From positions 1-64,000 of the forward strand of contig JABUFB010000009.1 in assembly GCA_013314775.1 (NCBI GenBank): 64,000 nt of DNA, written 5' to 3'. A model generated the notes under the pieces. That model worked only from the letters and a program-made list of their open reading frames with translations. It was not told where the DNA came from and ran no database searches. Within the stretch, counting starts at the first letter, position 1. Each line of letters begins with the position of its first letter. The stretch is from Armatimonadota bacterium (GTDB taxonomy: Bacteria > Armatimonadota > Zipacnadia > Zipacnadales > JABUFB01). Positions 7,301 to 14,861 of the stretch are shown in pieces. The translations under genes and the position numbers were made by a program.

Positions 7301-7936
7301 TCAGCCGCCGAGCTTGTCTTCCAGTTCCGCCAATCGCTCCTCCAGCCGTTTCTGCCGCAGAGCATTGGTCACATCACCCCTGGTCCTCTCCACAAACCCG
7401 CGAGCCGCATCGGACCGCCCGCGCAGCCCCAGGGAGATAGCGTTCGGATAGTCGAAGCCCATGATGAGATGGTAGATGTCATCCATGGCGGACAGGAACT
7501 GCTCGGCCCGCTCGATATTGTCCTCGCGGATCGAATCCAGCACATGCCTGCGGAACTCCCCTGCCGCTTCAGCCAGCCCATTTAGCCACGCCGCATCGTC
7601 CACGCCCAGTTCCTCAGGCCCCGGCAGTGGCTCATTCTGTATTGCCGCGATGGTGATCGCAGCCTCAGCGTACTCCTTCTGCGCATCCGTCACGAACCCG
7701 CCGTAGCGCAATTCGATGCAGCCATCCAGCGCCGCCACCATCTGCCGACACAACTCCGCCGCTTCCGCCAGACGCTCGTGGGCGCCCTCGATTTCCTTCC
7801 GGTGCACCCGCTTGATAGCTTCCGAGGACACCCGCACAACCTGTCGAGAGATCACATACGCTTTCTCCCGGCCCTCATCCAGCGTGTCGAAATGCTCGCG
7901 GATCCTCTCAGCGATCTGGTCGATGTTGTCGAGTAT
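7301..7936 (-). CDS. Translin-family protein, likely AUA start
   Basis: The first ATG (7855) gives 184 residues, but the reading frame and family-like sequence continue upstream: LDNIDQIAERIREHFDTLDE and REKAYVISRQVVRVSSEAI resemble the N-terminal helices of translins. A strong ribosome binding site, GGGAGGG, lies 6 nt before an in-frame ATA at 7936, 15 nt after the preceding stop, and no ATG/GTG/TTG lies between. I therefore start at ATA, giving 211 residues, close to usual translin size. The protein is all-helical and ends in a charged coiled coil. Translins bind RNA or single-stranded DNA and, with TRAX, form an endoribonuclease in eukaryotes; the role of bacterial homologues is unclear. 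Last gene of the oxidoreductase operon. Confidence 0.7.
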   Translation of the reverse strand: MLDNIDQIAERIREHFDTLDEGREKAYVISRQVVRVSSEAIKRVHRKEIEGAHERLAEAAELCRQMVAALDGCIELRYGGFVTDAQKEYAEAAITIAAIQNEPLPGPEELGVDDAAWLNGLAEAAGEFRRHVLDSIREDNIERAEQFLSAMDDIYHLIMGFDYPNAISLGLRGRSDAARGFVERTRGDVTNALRQKRLEERLAELEDKLGG

Positions 7937-7951
7937 GTCAGACCCTCCCTG

Positions 7952-8500
7952 CTATCCTGCCTTTTGTTGGGCCGCTTTGGCACCAGCCCTCAATGCCGCG
8001 GCGTTCATGGGAATCAGCTTGTGGTGGCGCTCGGGCAGCACCCTCGCCAGCGCGTCCACCGCATTCTCGATGAGTTGCGGCATCACAAGTTGCATCCAGG
8101 CCCCCGCCAGCACAAGGTTCACCACGCGCTCCGAACCCGTCTCACGGGCGATCGCGTTCGCATCGACTTCGACCACCCGAAGGTCATCCCGGCCTATCGG
8201 AGCCCTGCCCATCCCCACATTCAGCACCGCAATGCCGCCGGGCTCGATTTTCGGCGCGTACTGCTCGACGCACACCGGCGCCATGAGAATCGCGGCCTGC
8301 GGCCTGCCGACCACCGGACTGCCCACGCGACCATCAGCGACCACCAGCGTGCATTCCACCGAGCCCCCGCGGACTTCGGGCGAGTAACTGGGGAACCACG
8401 AGGTCTCCAGACCCGCTTCAATCGCGGCCTGGGCCAGCAGTTGCCCGGCCATCAGCACACCCTGGCCGCCGAGACCACTCATCAGCACATTGTGTCTCAT
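7952..8500 (-). CDS. korC: 2-oxoacid:ferredoxin oxidoreductase, gamma subunit
   Basis: 182 residues, typical for the separate gamma subunit. It begins NVLMSGLGGQGVLMAGQLLA, the conserved glycine-rich GxGGQG turn of the family, followed by SYSPEVRGG. The gamma domain helps hold CoA in enzymes that convert 2-oxoacids plus CoA to acyl-CoA, CO2 and reduced ferredoxin. Third of the oxidoreductase genes in transcription order after alpha and beta, with 4 nt to beta upstream and the translin-like gene downstream. The substrate (2-oxoglutarate or branched-chain 2-oxoacids) cannot be decided from sequence; the kor name is provisional. Confidence 0.9.
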   Translation of the reverse strand: MRHNVLMSGLGGQGVLMAGQLLAQAAIEAGLETSWFPSYSPEVRGGSVECTLVVADGRVGSPVVGRPQAAILMAPVCVEQYAPKIEPGGIAVLNVGMGRAPIGRDDLRVVEVDANAIARETGSERVVNLVLAGAWMQLVMPQLIENAVDALARVLPERHHKLIPMNAAALRAGAKAAQQKAG

Positions 8501-8504
8501 CGTT

Positions 8505-9323
8505 TCACTCAGTCCTGGTTGCGCCGCTGTCCGCCGAAGGCTTCTCAGCGTACGGGTCGCGGAAAACCTTCAAAGGGTACCGCGCGATCACTTCGGTCCG
8601 CACGTGCTCCAGCGCTTCTATGGGCGACATGTGCCAGCAGTGCGGGCAGGTGCTCAGGATTTCAACCAGCGAGAAGCCCAACCCGTCCAGTTGCGCCTGA
8701 AATGCTTTTCTCACAGCCTTCTGCGCGCGCATCACGTGCTTCGGGTCGATGGCCGTCTCGCGCGACAGGTACGCCACGCCGTCAATTTGGTCCAGGATAC
8801 GACAGACATCCAGCGGGAACCCGGCTTCGGCCACTGTGCGTCCGGCCGGGGTCGTCGTAGTCTTCTGGCCCAACAGTGTGGTTGGCGCCATCTGGCCGCG
8901 GGTCATCCCGAATACGCCGTTGTTGATGAAGATCACCGTGATGTTCTCAGCCCGGGTGGCCGCCTGAAGCACCTCGCCGAGCCCGATGGCTGCCAGGTCA
9001 CCGTCCCCCTGGTAGGTGAAGACCACGGCGTCCGGCCGTACACGCTTGATCCCCGTGGCCACCGCGGGTGCGCGCCCGTGAGCCGCCTGCACACTGTCCG
9101 TGTTGAAGTATTCGTAGGCATACACGGAGCAGCCCACCGAAGCCACCGCCACCGTGCGGTCGCGCACCCCCAGTTGATCAATGGTCTCAGCCACCAGCCG
9201 ATGCGCGATACCGTGGGTACATCCGGGGCAGTATCGCAGAGGGGTATCCGTGAGTGCCTCGGGGCACTCGTAGATCGGTTCTCCTCGCAGTTCTCGGTCT
9301 GTGTCGATTGTTGCCACGGTCAC
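8505..9323 (-). CDS. korB: 2-oxoacid:ferredoxin oxidoreductase, beta (TPP-binding) subunit
   Basis: 272 residues. It has the conserved YCPGCTHGIAHRL cysteine motif near residue 30 and the thiamine-diphosphate/Mg motif YQGDGDLAAIGLGE with downstream FINNGVFGMTRGQMAPTT, as in beta subunits of archaeal-type four-subunit enzymes. It forms the catalytic core with the alpha subunit. The gene lies between alpha and gamma on the minus strand. The enzyme points to ferredoxin-dependent, low-potential metabolism. Substrate specificity is open, as for the other subunits. Confidence 0.92.
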   Translation of the reverse strand: MTVATIDTDRELRGEPIYECPEALTDTPLRYCPGCTHGIAHRLVAETIDQLGVRDRTVAVASVGCSVYAYEYFNTDSVQAAHGRAPAVATGIKRVRPDAVVFTYQGDGDLAAIGLGEVLQAATRAENITVIFINNGVFGMTRGQMAPTTLLGQKTTTTPAGRTVAEAGFPLDVCRILDQIDGVAYLSRETAIDPKHVMRAQKAVRKAFQAQLDGLGFSLVEILSTCPHCWHMSPIEALEHVRTEVIARYPLKVFRDPYAEKPSADSGATRTE

Positions 9324-9359
9324 GCCGCCTTCCCACAGGCTTGCTTGCTACGCCCCCGC

Positions 9360-10421
9360 TCAACGGCCAAGGATCTCCACTACGTGGTCTAGCACGTCTT
9401 CCGGAGTGCAGACCACACCCCCGGTCCGTCCATAGTGGCTTACCGGGCAGAGGCCCTGGACGGAAAGCCGGATGTCTTCGATGAATTGCCCCAGCGACAG
9501 CTCCACCACCAGGCAGTGTTTCGCGCGCCCGGCGAGAGACCGGATCGCCTGATCCGGGAAAGGCACCAGCGAGATGGGACGAAACAGCTTCGCCGCGATA
9601 CCGCGCTCCAGACACCAGTCCACCACGGTCTCGCATACCCGGGCCATGATGCCGTAAGCGCACAGGACAATCTCCGGCTCCGGCGCCCCATACTCTTCCC
9701 ATCGGGTCAATTCCGCTTTCGCGCGGGCCAGCCGGTCCGCCATGCGCAGGTTCATCTGCTCCATGACTTCCAGATTGGTCCACAACGAGTTGACGATATG
9801 CCTGTCCCGGCCCTCAAGCCCGCCGCCGACCGTCCAGCCAAGTTGCCGCGCCAAGGGCGCATCCCCCACGGGCCGCAACAGACACGGCTCTCGCATCTGG
9901 CCGAGATACGCGTCTCCCAGCACCGTCACCGGCAACCGGAAACGCTCCGACAGCTCGAATGACTCGGCGGTAATGTCGTGGAGTTCCTGGACGCTATACG
10001 GCGCCAGCACCAGCGTGCTGCCGTCCCCGTGCCCGGCTCCGCGAGTCGTGATCCAGTAGTCGGACTGGGCCGCGCCGATATTCCCCAGGCCCGGGCCACC
10101 CCGGGCGATGTCCACCACTACTCCGGTGATCTCAGCCCCAAGCATGTAGGACAGGCCCTCCTGCATCAGCGAGATTCCCGGCGAGGAGGACGAGGTCATG
10201 ACCCTCGCGCCTGCCGCCGCCGCGCCGTAGACCATATTGATCGCGGCGACTTCGCTTTCGGCCTGGAGGTAGATGCCGCCCACCTGGGGCATGCGCCACG
10301 ACATGTACTCCGGAATCTGACTCTGGGGCGTAATCGGGTAGCCGAAGAACGCTCGACAACCGCCGGCGATAGCGCCCTCCGCCACCGCCTCATTGCCCTC
10401 CATCAGGACGCGTTCACTCAC
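9360..10421 (-). CDS. korA: 2-oxoacid:ferredoxin oxidoreductase, alpha subunit
   Basis: 353 residues from a GTG at 10421 that overlaps the ferredoxin stop as GTGA. Upstream in-frame sequence has no family character and overlaps the ferredoxin gene. Conserved blocks: LMEGNEAVAEGAIAGGCRAF then GYPITPQSQIPEYM, LQAESEVAAINMVYGAAAAG, TSSSSPGISLMQEGLSYMLG, and RGGPGLGNIGAAQSDY, typical of separate alpha subunits of the VorB/KorA type. It pairs with the TPP-binding beta subunit. Gene order ferredoxin-alpha-beta-gamma is the usual one for these four-subunit enzymes. Confidence 0.92.
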   Translation of the reverse strand: MSERVLMEGNEAVAEGAIAGGCRAFFGYPITPQSQIPEYMSWRMPQVGGIYLQAESEVAAINMVYGAAAAGARVMTSSSSPGISLMQEGLSYMLGAEITGVVVDIARGGPGLGNIGAAQSDYWITTRGAGHGDGSTLVLAPYSVQELHDITAESFELSERFRLPVTVLGDAYLGQMREPCLLRPVGDAPLARQLGWTVGGGLEGRDRHIVNSLWTNLEVMEQMNLRMADRLARAKAELTRWEEYGAPEPEIVLCAYGIMARVCETVVDWCLERGIAAKLFRPISLVPFPDQAIRSLAGRAKHCLVVELSLGQFIEDIRLSVQGLCPVSHYGRTGGVVCTPEDVLDHVVEILGR

Positions 10422-10648
10422 GGGGTCTTCGCCTCTTCCGGGGAGACTCGGTACAGGGCAATCGCCACGGCGGGACACATAAGCACGCACAGCTTGCAGC
10501 CGGTGCAGGCGTCCTCCGTCGTGGGCTGCACTGGGTACACGCCCCGCTCATTGATCTGTTCCGAAAGCGCCAGGTTGTGCCTGGGGCAGACTTCCACGCA
10601 CAGACCGCACCCCATGCAGCGCTTGCCGTCGATGACTACCTTGACCAT
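10418..10648 (-). CDS. korD: 2x[4Fe-4S] ferredoxin subunit of the 2-oxoacid oxidoreductase
   Basis: 76 residues starting at MVKVVID (10648); a longer frame adds 11 residues without family character. Two cluster motifs are clear: CMGCGLCVEVCP and CTGCKLCVLMCP, each CxxCxxCxxxCP. It carries electrons from the TPP site to external ferredoxin. First gene of the operon, about 30 nt after recN and coupled to alpha by a GTGA overlap. It may therefore also be transcribed from the long housekeeping operon upstream. Confidence 0.9.
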   Translation of the reverse strand: MVKVVIDGKRCMGCGLCVEVCPRHNLALSEQINERGVYPVQPTTEDACTGCKLCVLMCPAVAIALYRVSPEEAKTP

Positions 10649-10677
10649 GGATGCACCTGCGAACCGCGCCGCGCAAA

Positions 10678-12435
10678 TCATCCGGCGCGCTGGTTTGCCC
10701 CCAGTCTCTCGCGTAAGCTTTTCGCATCTTCCAACATCTTCTCGGCATGCCCGCGAGCGGCCTCGTCCGTCTCCGCTCCTCCGAGCATCCGGGCAAGCTC
10801 AGCAACTCTCTCGGCTTCGTCCAGCACCTCCGCGCTCACCACCGTGCGCCCGGATCGCACCGCCTTGCTCACGTGAATATGGGTATCCGCCAAGCGCGCG
10901 ATCTGCGGCAGGTGGGTCACGCACAATACCTGTGCCGCTGCCGACAGGCTCACCAGCCTCTCACCCACCGCGTGTGCCACCCTGCCTCCGATACCCGCGT
11001 CCACCTCGTCGAATACAATCGTCGGGATCTCCGCGCCCCGGGTGCAAATGGTCTTGAGCACCAACATCAAGCGGGAGAGTTCGCCACCGGAAGCCACCTT
11101 GCTCAGGGGCCGCAGTGCCTCGCCCGCATTCGCACTGAACAGGAACCGCACGTTGTCAATGCCTCGCGAGGTCGCCCGATAACGCCTGCCGTCAGCACTC
11201 AGCACCCCATCCGGGTGCTCCTCCCGCGACAGCTCCAACTCCAGCCGTGGCGCGTCCATCCCAAGGCCTTTGAGGTCCCGGGTGACCGTCTTGGCCAGTT
11301 GCCCGGACAGCTTGGCCCTGCTCGCCGAAAGCTGGTCCGCAAGCACACCAGCTTGCCGCCTGGCTTCTTCCGCCTCGGCTCGCAGTTGTTCCTCCCGGCT
11401 TTCCAGGTTCTCAAGACCGTCCAGTTTCGCACGCGCCTCTTCAAGGAACGCCAGGACGTCGGCGATGCTATCCCCGTACTTGCGCTTCAGCGTGGACAGT
11501 TCGGCCAGCCGCGTTTCGATCTTCTCCAGCCTGTCCGGATCCGCGTCGAGGCCGTCCAGCATCTGTCGCAGCGACCGGGCGGTCTCCTGCAATGACACCG
11601 CCGCATTTGCGAGCTCCGCCGCCAGTGGCTCCAGCTCCGGATCGAACCGCGCCACGGTGCGCACATGATGCTCCGCAGCCTGGGTCGCGGCCAGTGCCGC
11701 CGGAACCCCATCCGCGTCCCCGTCCAGCAGGTCTCTCGCCGTCGTAAGCGCTTCCCGCAGCTTCTCGGCGTGCTGCAAACGGGCCTTCTCCGCCGAAAGG
11801 GCTTCGTCCTCTCCCGCTTCTACTCGCGCCTCCTCAATCTCGCGCACCTGGAATCGCAGCATGTCCTGGCGCTGCGCCCGTTCTCTCTCGTCCATACGCA
11901 ATTGCCGCAGCGCCTCGAGGGCGGTGTGGTAGCGTCCAAAAGCCTCGGCATACCGCGCCCGCAACTCGAGGTGCTCGGCACCGCCAAAAGCATCCAGAAA
12001 CGCCAGGTGGTTCTCTTCGTGGAAGAGCGTCTGGTGCTCGTGCTGGCCGTGAATGTCCACAAGGTGCCGACCGATATCCTGCAGTACCGACAGCGTCGAT
12101 GGTCGGCGGTTGATGCGGTACGAACTGCGCCCACTGGCGATCTCCCGGCTGAGGATCACCAGCGTCTCGTCACCATCTCGCAGCCCAGCCTCATCCAGAT
12201 CCTGCAAGGCACGGGGGCAGTCAGCAGCATCGAAGACCGCCTCCACCCTCGCGGTCTTCTCGCCGCTGCGTATTGCGTCCGATCCAACGCGCTCGCCGAG
12301 TACCGCATTGAGCGCGTCGATGATAATCGACTTACCCGCTCCGGTCTCCCCCGTGAGCACCGTGAATCCAGCCCCCGGGCGGAGCGTCAGCGACTCAATG
12401 AGCGCGAGGTTCTCGATGGTCAGTTCGTGTAGCAT
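10678..12435 (-). CDS. recN: DNA repair protein RecN
   Basis: 585 residues, usual size. SMC-like ATPase acting in double-strand-break repair. The N-terminal Walker A is GETGAGKS near residue 32, a long coiled-coil region lies at about 150-370, the ABC signature is ASGGELSRLMLVLK near 445, and Walker B is TIVFDEVDAGIGG near 470. It follows nadK with a 30-nt gap, as in Firmicutes, where argR often lies between the two; no argR is present here. Start ATG with the expected MLHELTIENLALIE. Confidence 0.96.
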   Translation of the reverse strand: MLHELTIENLALIESLTLRPGAGFTVLTGETGAGKSIIIDALNAVLGERVGSDAIRSGEKTARVEAVFDAADCPRALQDLDEAGLRDGDETLVILSREIASGRSSYRINRRPSTLSVLQDIGRHLVDIHGQHEHQTLFHEENHLAFLDAFGGAEHLELRARYAEAFGRYHTALEALRQLRMDERERAQRQDMLRFQVREIEEARVEAGEDEALSAEKARLQHAEKLREALTTARDLLDGDADGVPAALAATQAAEHHVRTVARFDPELEPLAAELANAAVSLQETARSLRQMLDGLDADPDRLEKIETRLAELSTLKRKYGDSIADVLAFLEEARAKLDGLENLESREEQLRAEAEEARRQAGVLADQLSASRAKLSGQLAKTVTRDLKGLGMDAPRLELELSREEHPDGVLSADGRRYRATSRGIDNVRFLFSANAGEALRPLSKVASGGELSRLMLVLKTICTRGAEIPTIVFDEVDAGIGGRVAHAVGERLVSLSAAAQVLCVTHLPQIARLADTHIHVSKAVRSGRTVVSAEVLDEAERVAELARMLGGAETDEAARGHAEKMLEDAKSLRERLGANQRAG

Positions 12436-12465
12436 CCCGTGCCGTCACGCACCGTTGGCGAGGGC

Positions 12466-13389
12466 TTACCGTTCTGCATCCCAGTGGAGTTTCGTGCGCA
12501 GTCGCTCGAAGAAGCTGCCGGCTGCCACGCGCACCAATCGCGCGGCGAATGGAGCCCGATAAACGCGAACCAGGTCCCCCGGCTGCAGATCAACGACGTC
12601 CTGACCATCCAGCGTCACACTCACATCGGCCGCCGGCTTTCCCCGCCGCCATGCAGTGACTTCAATCACCGCCGTTGGCTCCACCACAACGGGCCGCGTA
12701 TAGAGAGTGTGCGAGCAGATCGGGGCAATCAGGAGTGACTCCACCGCAGGCGACACGATCGGCCCGCCCGCCGATAGGCTGTAGGCAGTCGAACCGGTGG
12801 GAGTGCTGATGATCAGACCGTCCGCCGGGTAAGTCGCCATGTGTTCTCCGTTCACCCGGGTGAACAGATGGACCAGGTGCCCCACCGTGCTGCTGGCGAT
12901 GACCGCCTCATTGAGCCCGTAGTACTCCCCCACCACTTCTCCCGCGCGCAACACGGTGGCCGCGACCATCAGCCGGTTCTCGGTGGCGAAGTCGCCCGCG
13001 ATGATGCGGTCCAGGTTGTCAAGCAGCGTCGAAAACGTCTCGGCGGCGAGGAAACCGAAGCTCCCAAGGTCGATACCCAGCAGGGGGGTGCCGCGAGGCC
13101 CGGCCTCGCGCGCCACAGCCAGGAGAGTGCCATCGCCGCCCAAGGAAATGACCAGGTCTGCCGCGGCCAATTCCGAGAAGCGCACCAGCCGGCACTGAAC
13201 TCCCGCGCACTCACTGAGGTCCGCGGCGTCGGGGCCCAGCAGTATCTGGCAGCCTGCCTCGCCAAGTGCCCGGCACAGCTTGAGCGCGCACGTGTGGACC
13301 TCGGCCTTATGGTGCGCGGTCGCGATGCCGATCGTCCGCAAGGGCTTGCTCACGGCGCCAACCGTCTCCCTGTCGGGCGGCGTCTCCAT
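12466..13389 (-). CDS. nadK: NAD kinase
   Basis: 307 residues. Phosphorylates NAD to NADP. The catalytic GGDGT motif is in LVISLGGDGTLLAVARE, the second conserved block is TPTGSTAYSLSAGGPIV, and NE of the family appears as GLNEAVIAS. The start codon ATG shares one base with the stop of the upstream TPR gene. The sequence before LRTIGIATAHHK is about 17 residues longer than usual, so a later start is possible but none stands out. Part of the conserved dxs-nadK-recN series. Confidence 0.95.
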   Translation of the reverse strand: METPPDRETVGAVSKPLRTIGIATAHHKAEVHTCALKLCRALGEAGCQILLGPDAADLSECAGVQCRLVRFSELAAADLVISLGGDGTLLAVAREAGPRGTPLLGIDLGSFGFLAAETFSTLLDNLDRIIAGDFATENRLMVAATVLRAGEVVGEYYGLNEAVIASSTVGHLVHLFTRVNGEHMATYPADGLIISTPTGSTAYSLSAGGPIVSPAVESLLIAPICSHTLYTRPVVVEPTAVIEVTAWRRGKPAADVSVTLDGQDVVDLQPGDLVRVYRAPFAARLVRVAAGSFFERLRTKLHWDAER

Positions 13390-14861
13390 CAGCCCCCGAC
13401 CGCAGGGCCCATGTTCAAGCGGTCCAGGTTCTTGCGCGCCGGCTCGAAGTTCGGGTCCGCGGCCAGCGCCTTCTCGTACTGCGCGCGAGCCAGATCTCGC
13501 TGTCCCTTGCGCTCCAACGTTACACCGAGGTTATTGATCGCGTACAGGTTATCCGGCTGTGCCTGGATAGCCGCTGCAAAGTGCACCCCGGCGGCGGCCA
13601 GATTGTTGCGCCGCAGGTAGATCAGCCCCACATTGTTGTGGGCATGCCCGTCCCCCGGCGCCAGTTCCAGTGCGTACAGATACTCGCGCAGCGCCTCGTC
13701 ATAGAGCTCCAACTTGAGATACAAGGCAGCCAATGCGCGGTGCGCCGCGGCGTCGTCCGGAAATCGGGCCACTACCTGCTCCCACTGGGCGAGAGCAGCC
13801 GTCTCATCTCCCGCAGCCGCGTGGCAGCGTGCAAGGTTCACCTGCACGTCTTTGTTGCCCGGGTCAAGCATCTGCGCCGCGCTGAGAGCCGCTACTGCTC
13901 CTGCCCAGTCCTGCGCCTTCATCTTCAACAGGCCGATCTGCTCCTGCGCCGCCGCGGACGACGGATCGACATTCAGCGCTTTCTCGTAACTGGCGATGGC
14001 CTCTTCATCCCGGCCCAACTGAGCCAGGGTCTGCCCGAGATTGTAGTACGCCACGAAGCTGTCCGGAGCCAGTCCGGCAGCCACGGAAAACCACTCCGCC
14101 GCTTCCTGATATTTGCCATCCATGTAGTACGCCGCGCCGAGCTGCAGGTGCGCCGGCACATTCTGCGGATCCAGCTTGATGACCCCGGTGTAGATCTCGA
14201 TGGCCTTTGCATGGTTGCCCAGGTTCGCATACAGCGTACCCAGGGTGAGCAGCAGCGGCAGGTTGTCCGCAGCCACGGTGCGCGCAAGCTCGTACTGCAC
14301 GATGGCCTTCCGCGTGTCCCCCGCAAGCTCAAGCGCCCGCCCATAGCCCACTAACGCTCCGAAATCCAGGGGCCGGATCTCCAGAGCCTTCTCATACTCC
14401 GCGAAAGCCCGGTCGTTCTGTCCAAGCCGGCTCAGAGCGGTCGCCAGGTTGTAATGCCCCTCGAAGCCGCCGGGGTCGAGCTCCACAGCTTTCTCGAACT
14501 CGGCCACCGCAAGGTCGGCGCGATTACTGCGCAACTGCGCGGTGCCCAGGTTGTTGCGACTCACGGCGCTGTTCGGGTCCGCGGTGAGGGACGCCGTCAG
14601 GTATTTGATCGCATCCGGCAGTTCACCGAGCGCCAGGGCCACGGTGCCGCGCCATTGCAGGGCCACGGCGCTCTCCGGCATGCGCTCCAGGAGGGCATCC
14701 AGTTCGGTCTTTGCCTGCTCGTACGCGCCATCGCGATACAACGCATCCACCCGCTCCAGCACGCTCTGCGCGTCCTCCTGCGCCACCGCAGGCGCTATCA
14801 CCACCACCGGCAGCACCAGGCAGAGAAACATCTTGCAGATCTGGGCGCTCATCGGCATCAC
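13389..14861 (-). CDS. Exported TPR-repeat protein
   Basis: 490 residues. A signal peptide (MFLCLVLPVVVIAPAVAQ) is followed by about twelve tetratricopeptide repeats that fill the protein, e.g. AVSRNNLGTAQLRSNRADLA, GHYNLATALSRLGQNDRAFA and HNNVGLIYLRRNNLAAAGVH. TPRs form a superhelical binding scaffold; the partner is unknown. Translation is coupled on both sides: the start overlaps the dxs stop as ATGA and the stop overlaps the nadK start. It sits where Firmicutes usually carry tlyA, so it is an insertion into a conserved block. Probably periplasmic. Confidence 0.85.
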   Translation of the reverse strand: MMPMSAQICKMFLCLVLPVVVIAPAVAQEDAQSVLERVDALYRDGAYEQAKTELDALLERMPESAVALQWRGTVALALGELPDAIKYLTASLTADPNSAVSRNNLGTAQLRSNRADLAVAEFEKAVELDPGGFEGHYNLATALSRLGQNDRAFAEYEKALEIRPLDFGALVGYGRALELAGDTRKAIVQYELARTVAADNLPLLLTLGTLYANLGNHAKAIEIYTGVIKLDPQNVPAHLQLGAAYYMDGKYQEAAEWFSVAAGLAPDSFVAYYNLGQTLAQLGRDEEAIASYEKALNVDPSSAAAQEQIGLLKMKAQDWAGAVAALSAAQMLDPGNKDVQVNLARCHAAAGDETAALAQWEQVVARFPDDAAAHRALAALYLKLELYDEALREYLYALELAPGDGHAHNNVGLIYLRRNNLAAAGVHFAAAIQAQPDNLYAINNLGVTLERKGQRDLARAQYEKALAADPNFEPARKNLDRLNMGPAVGG

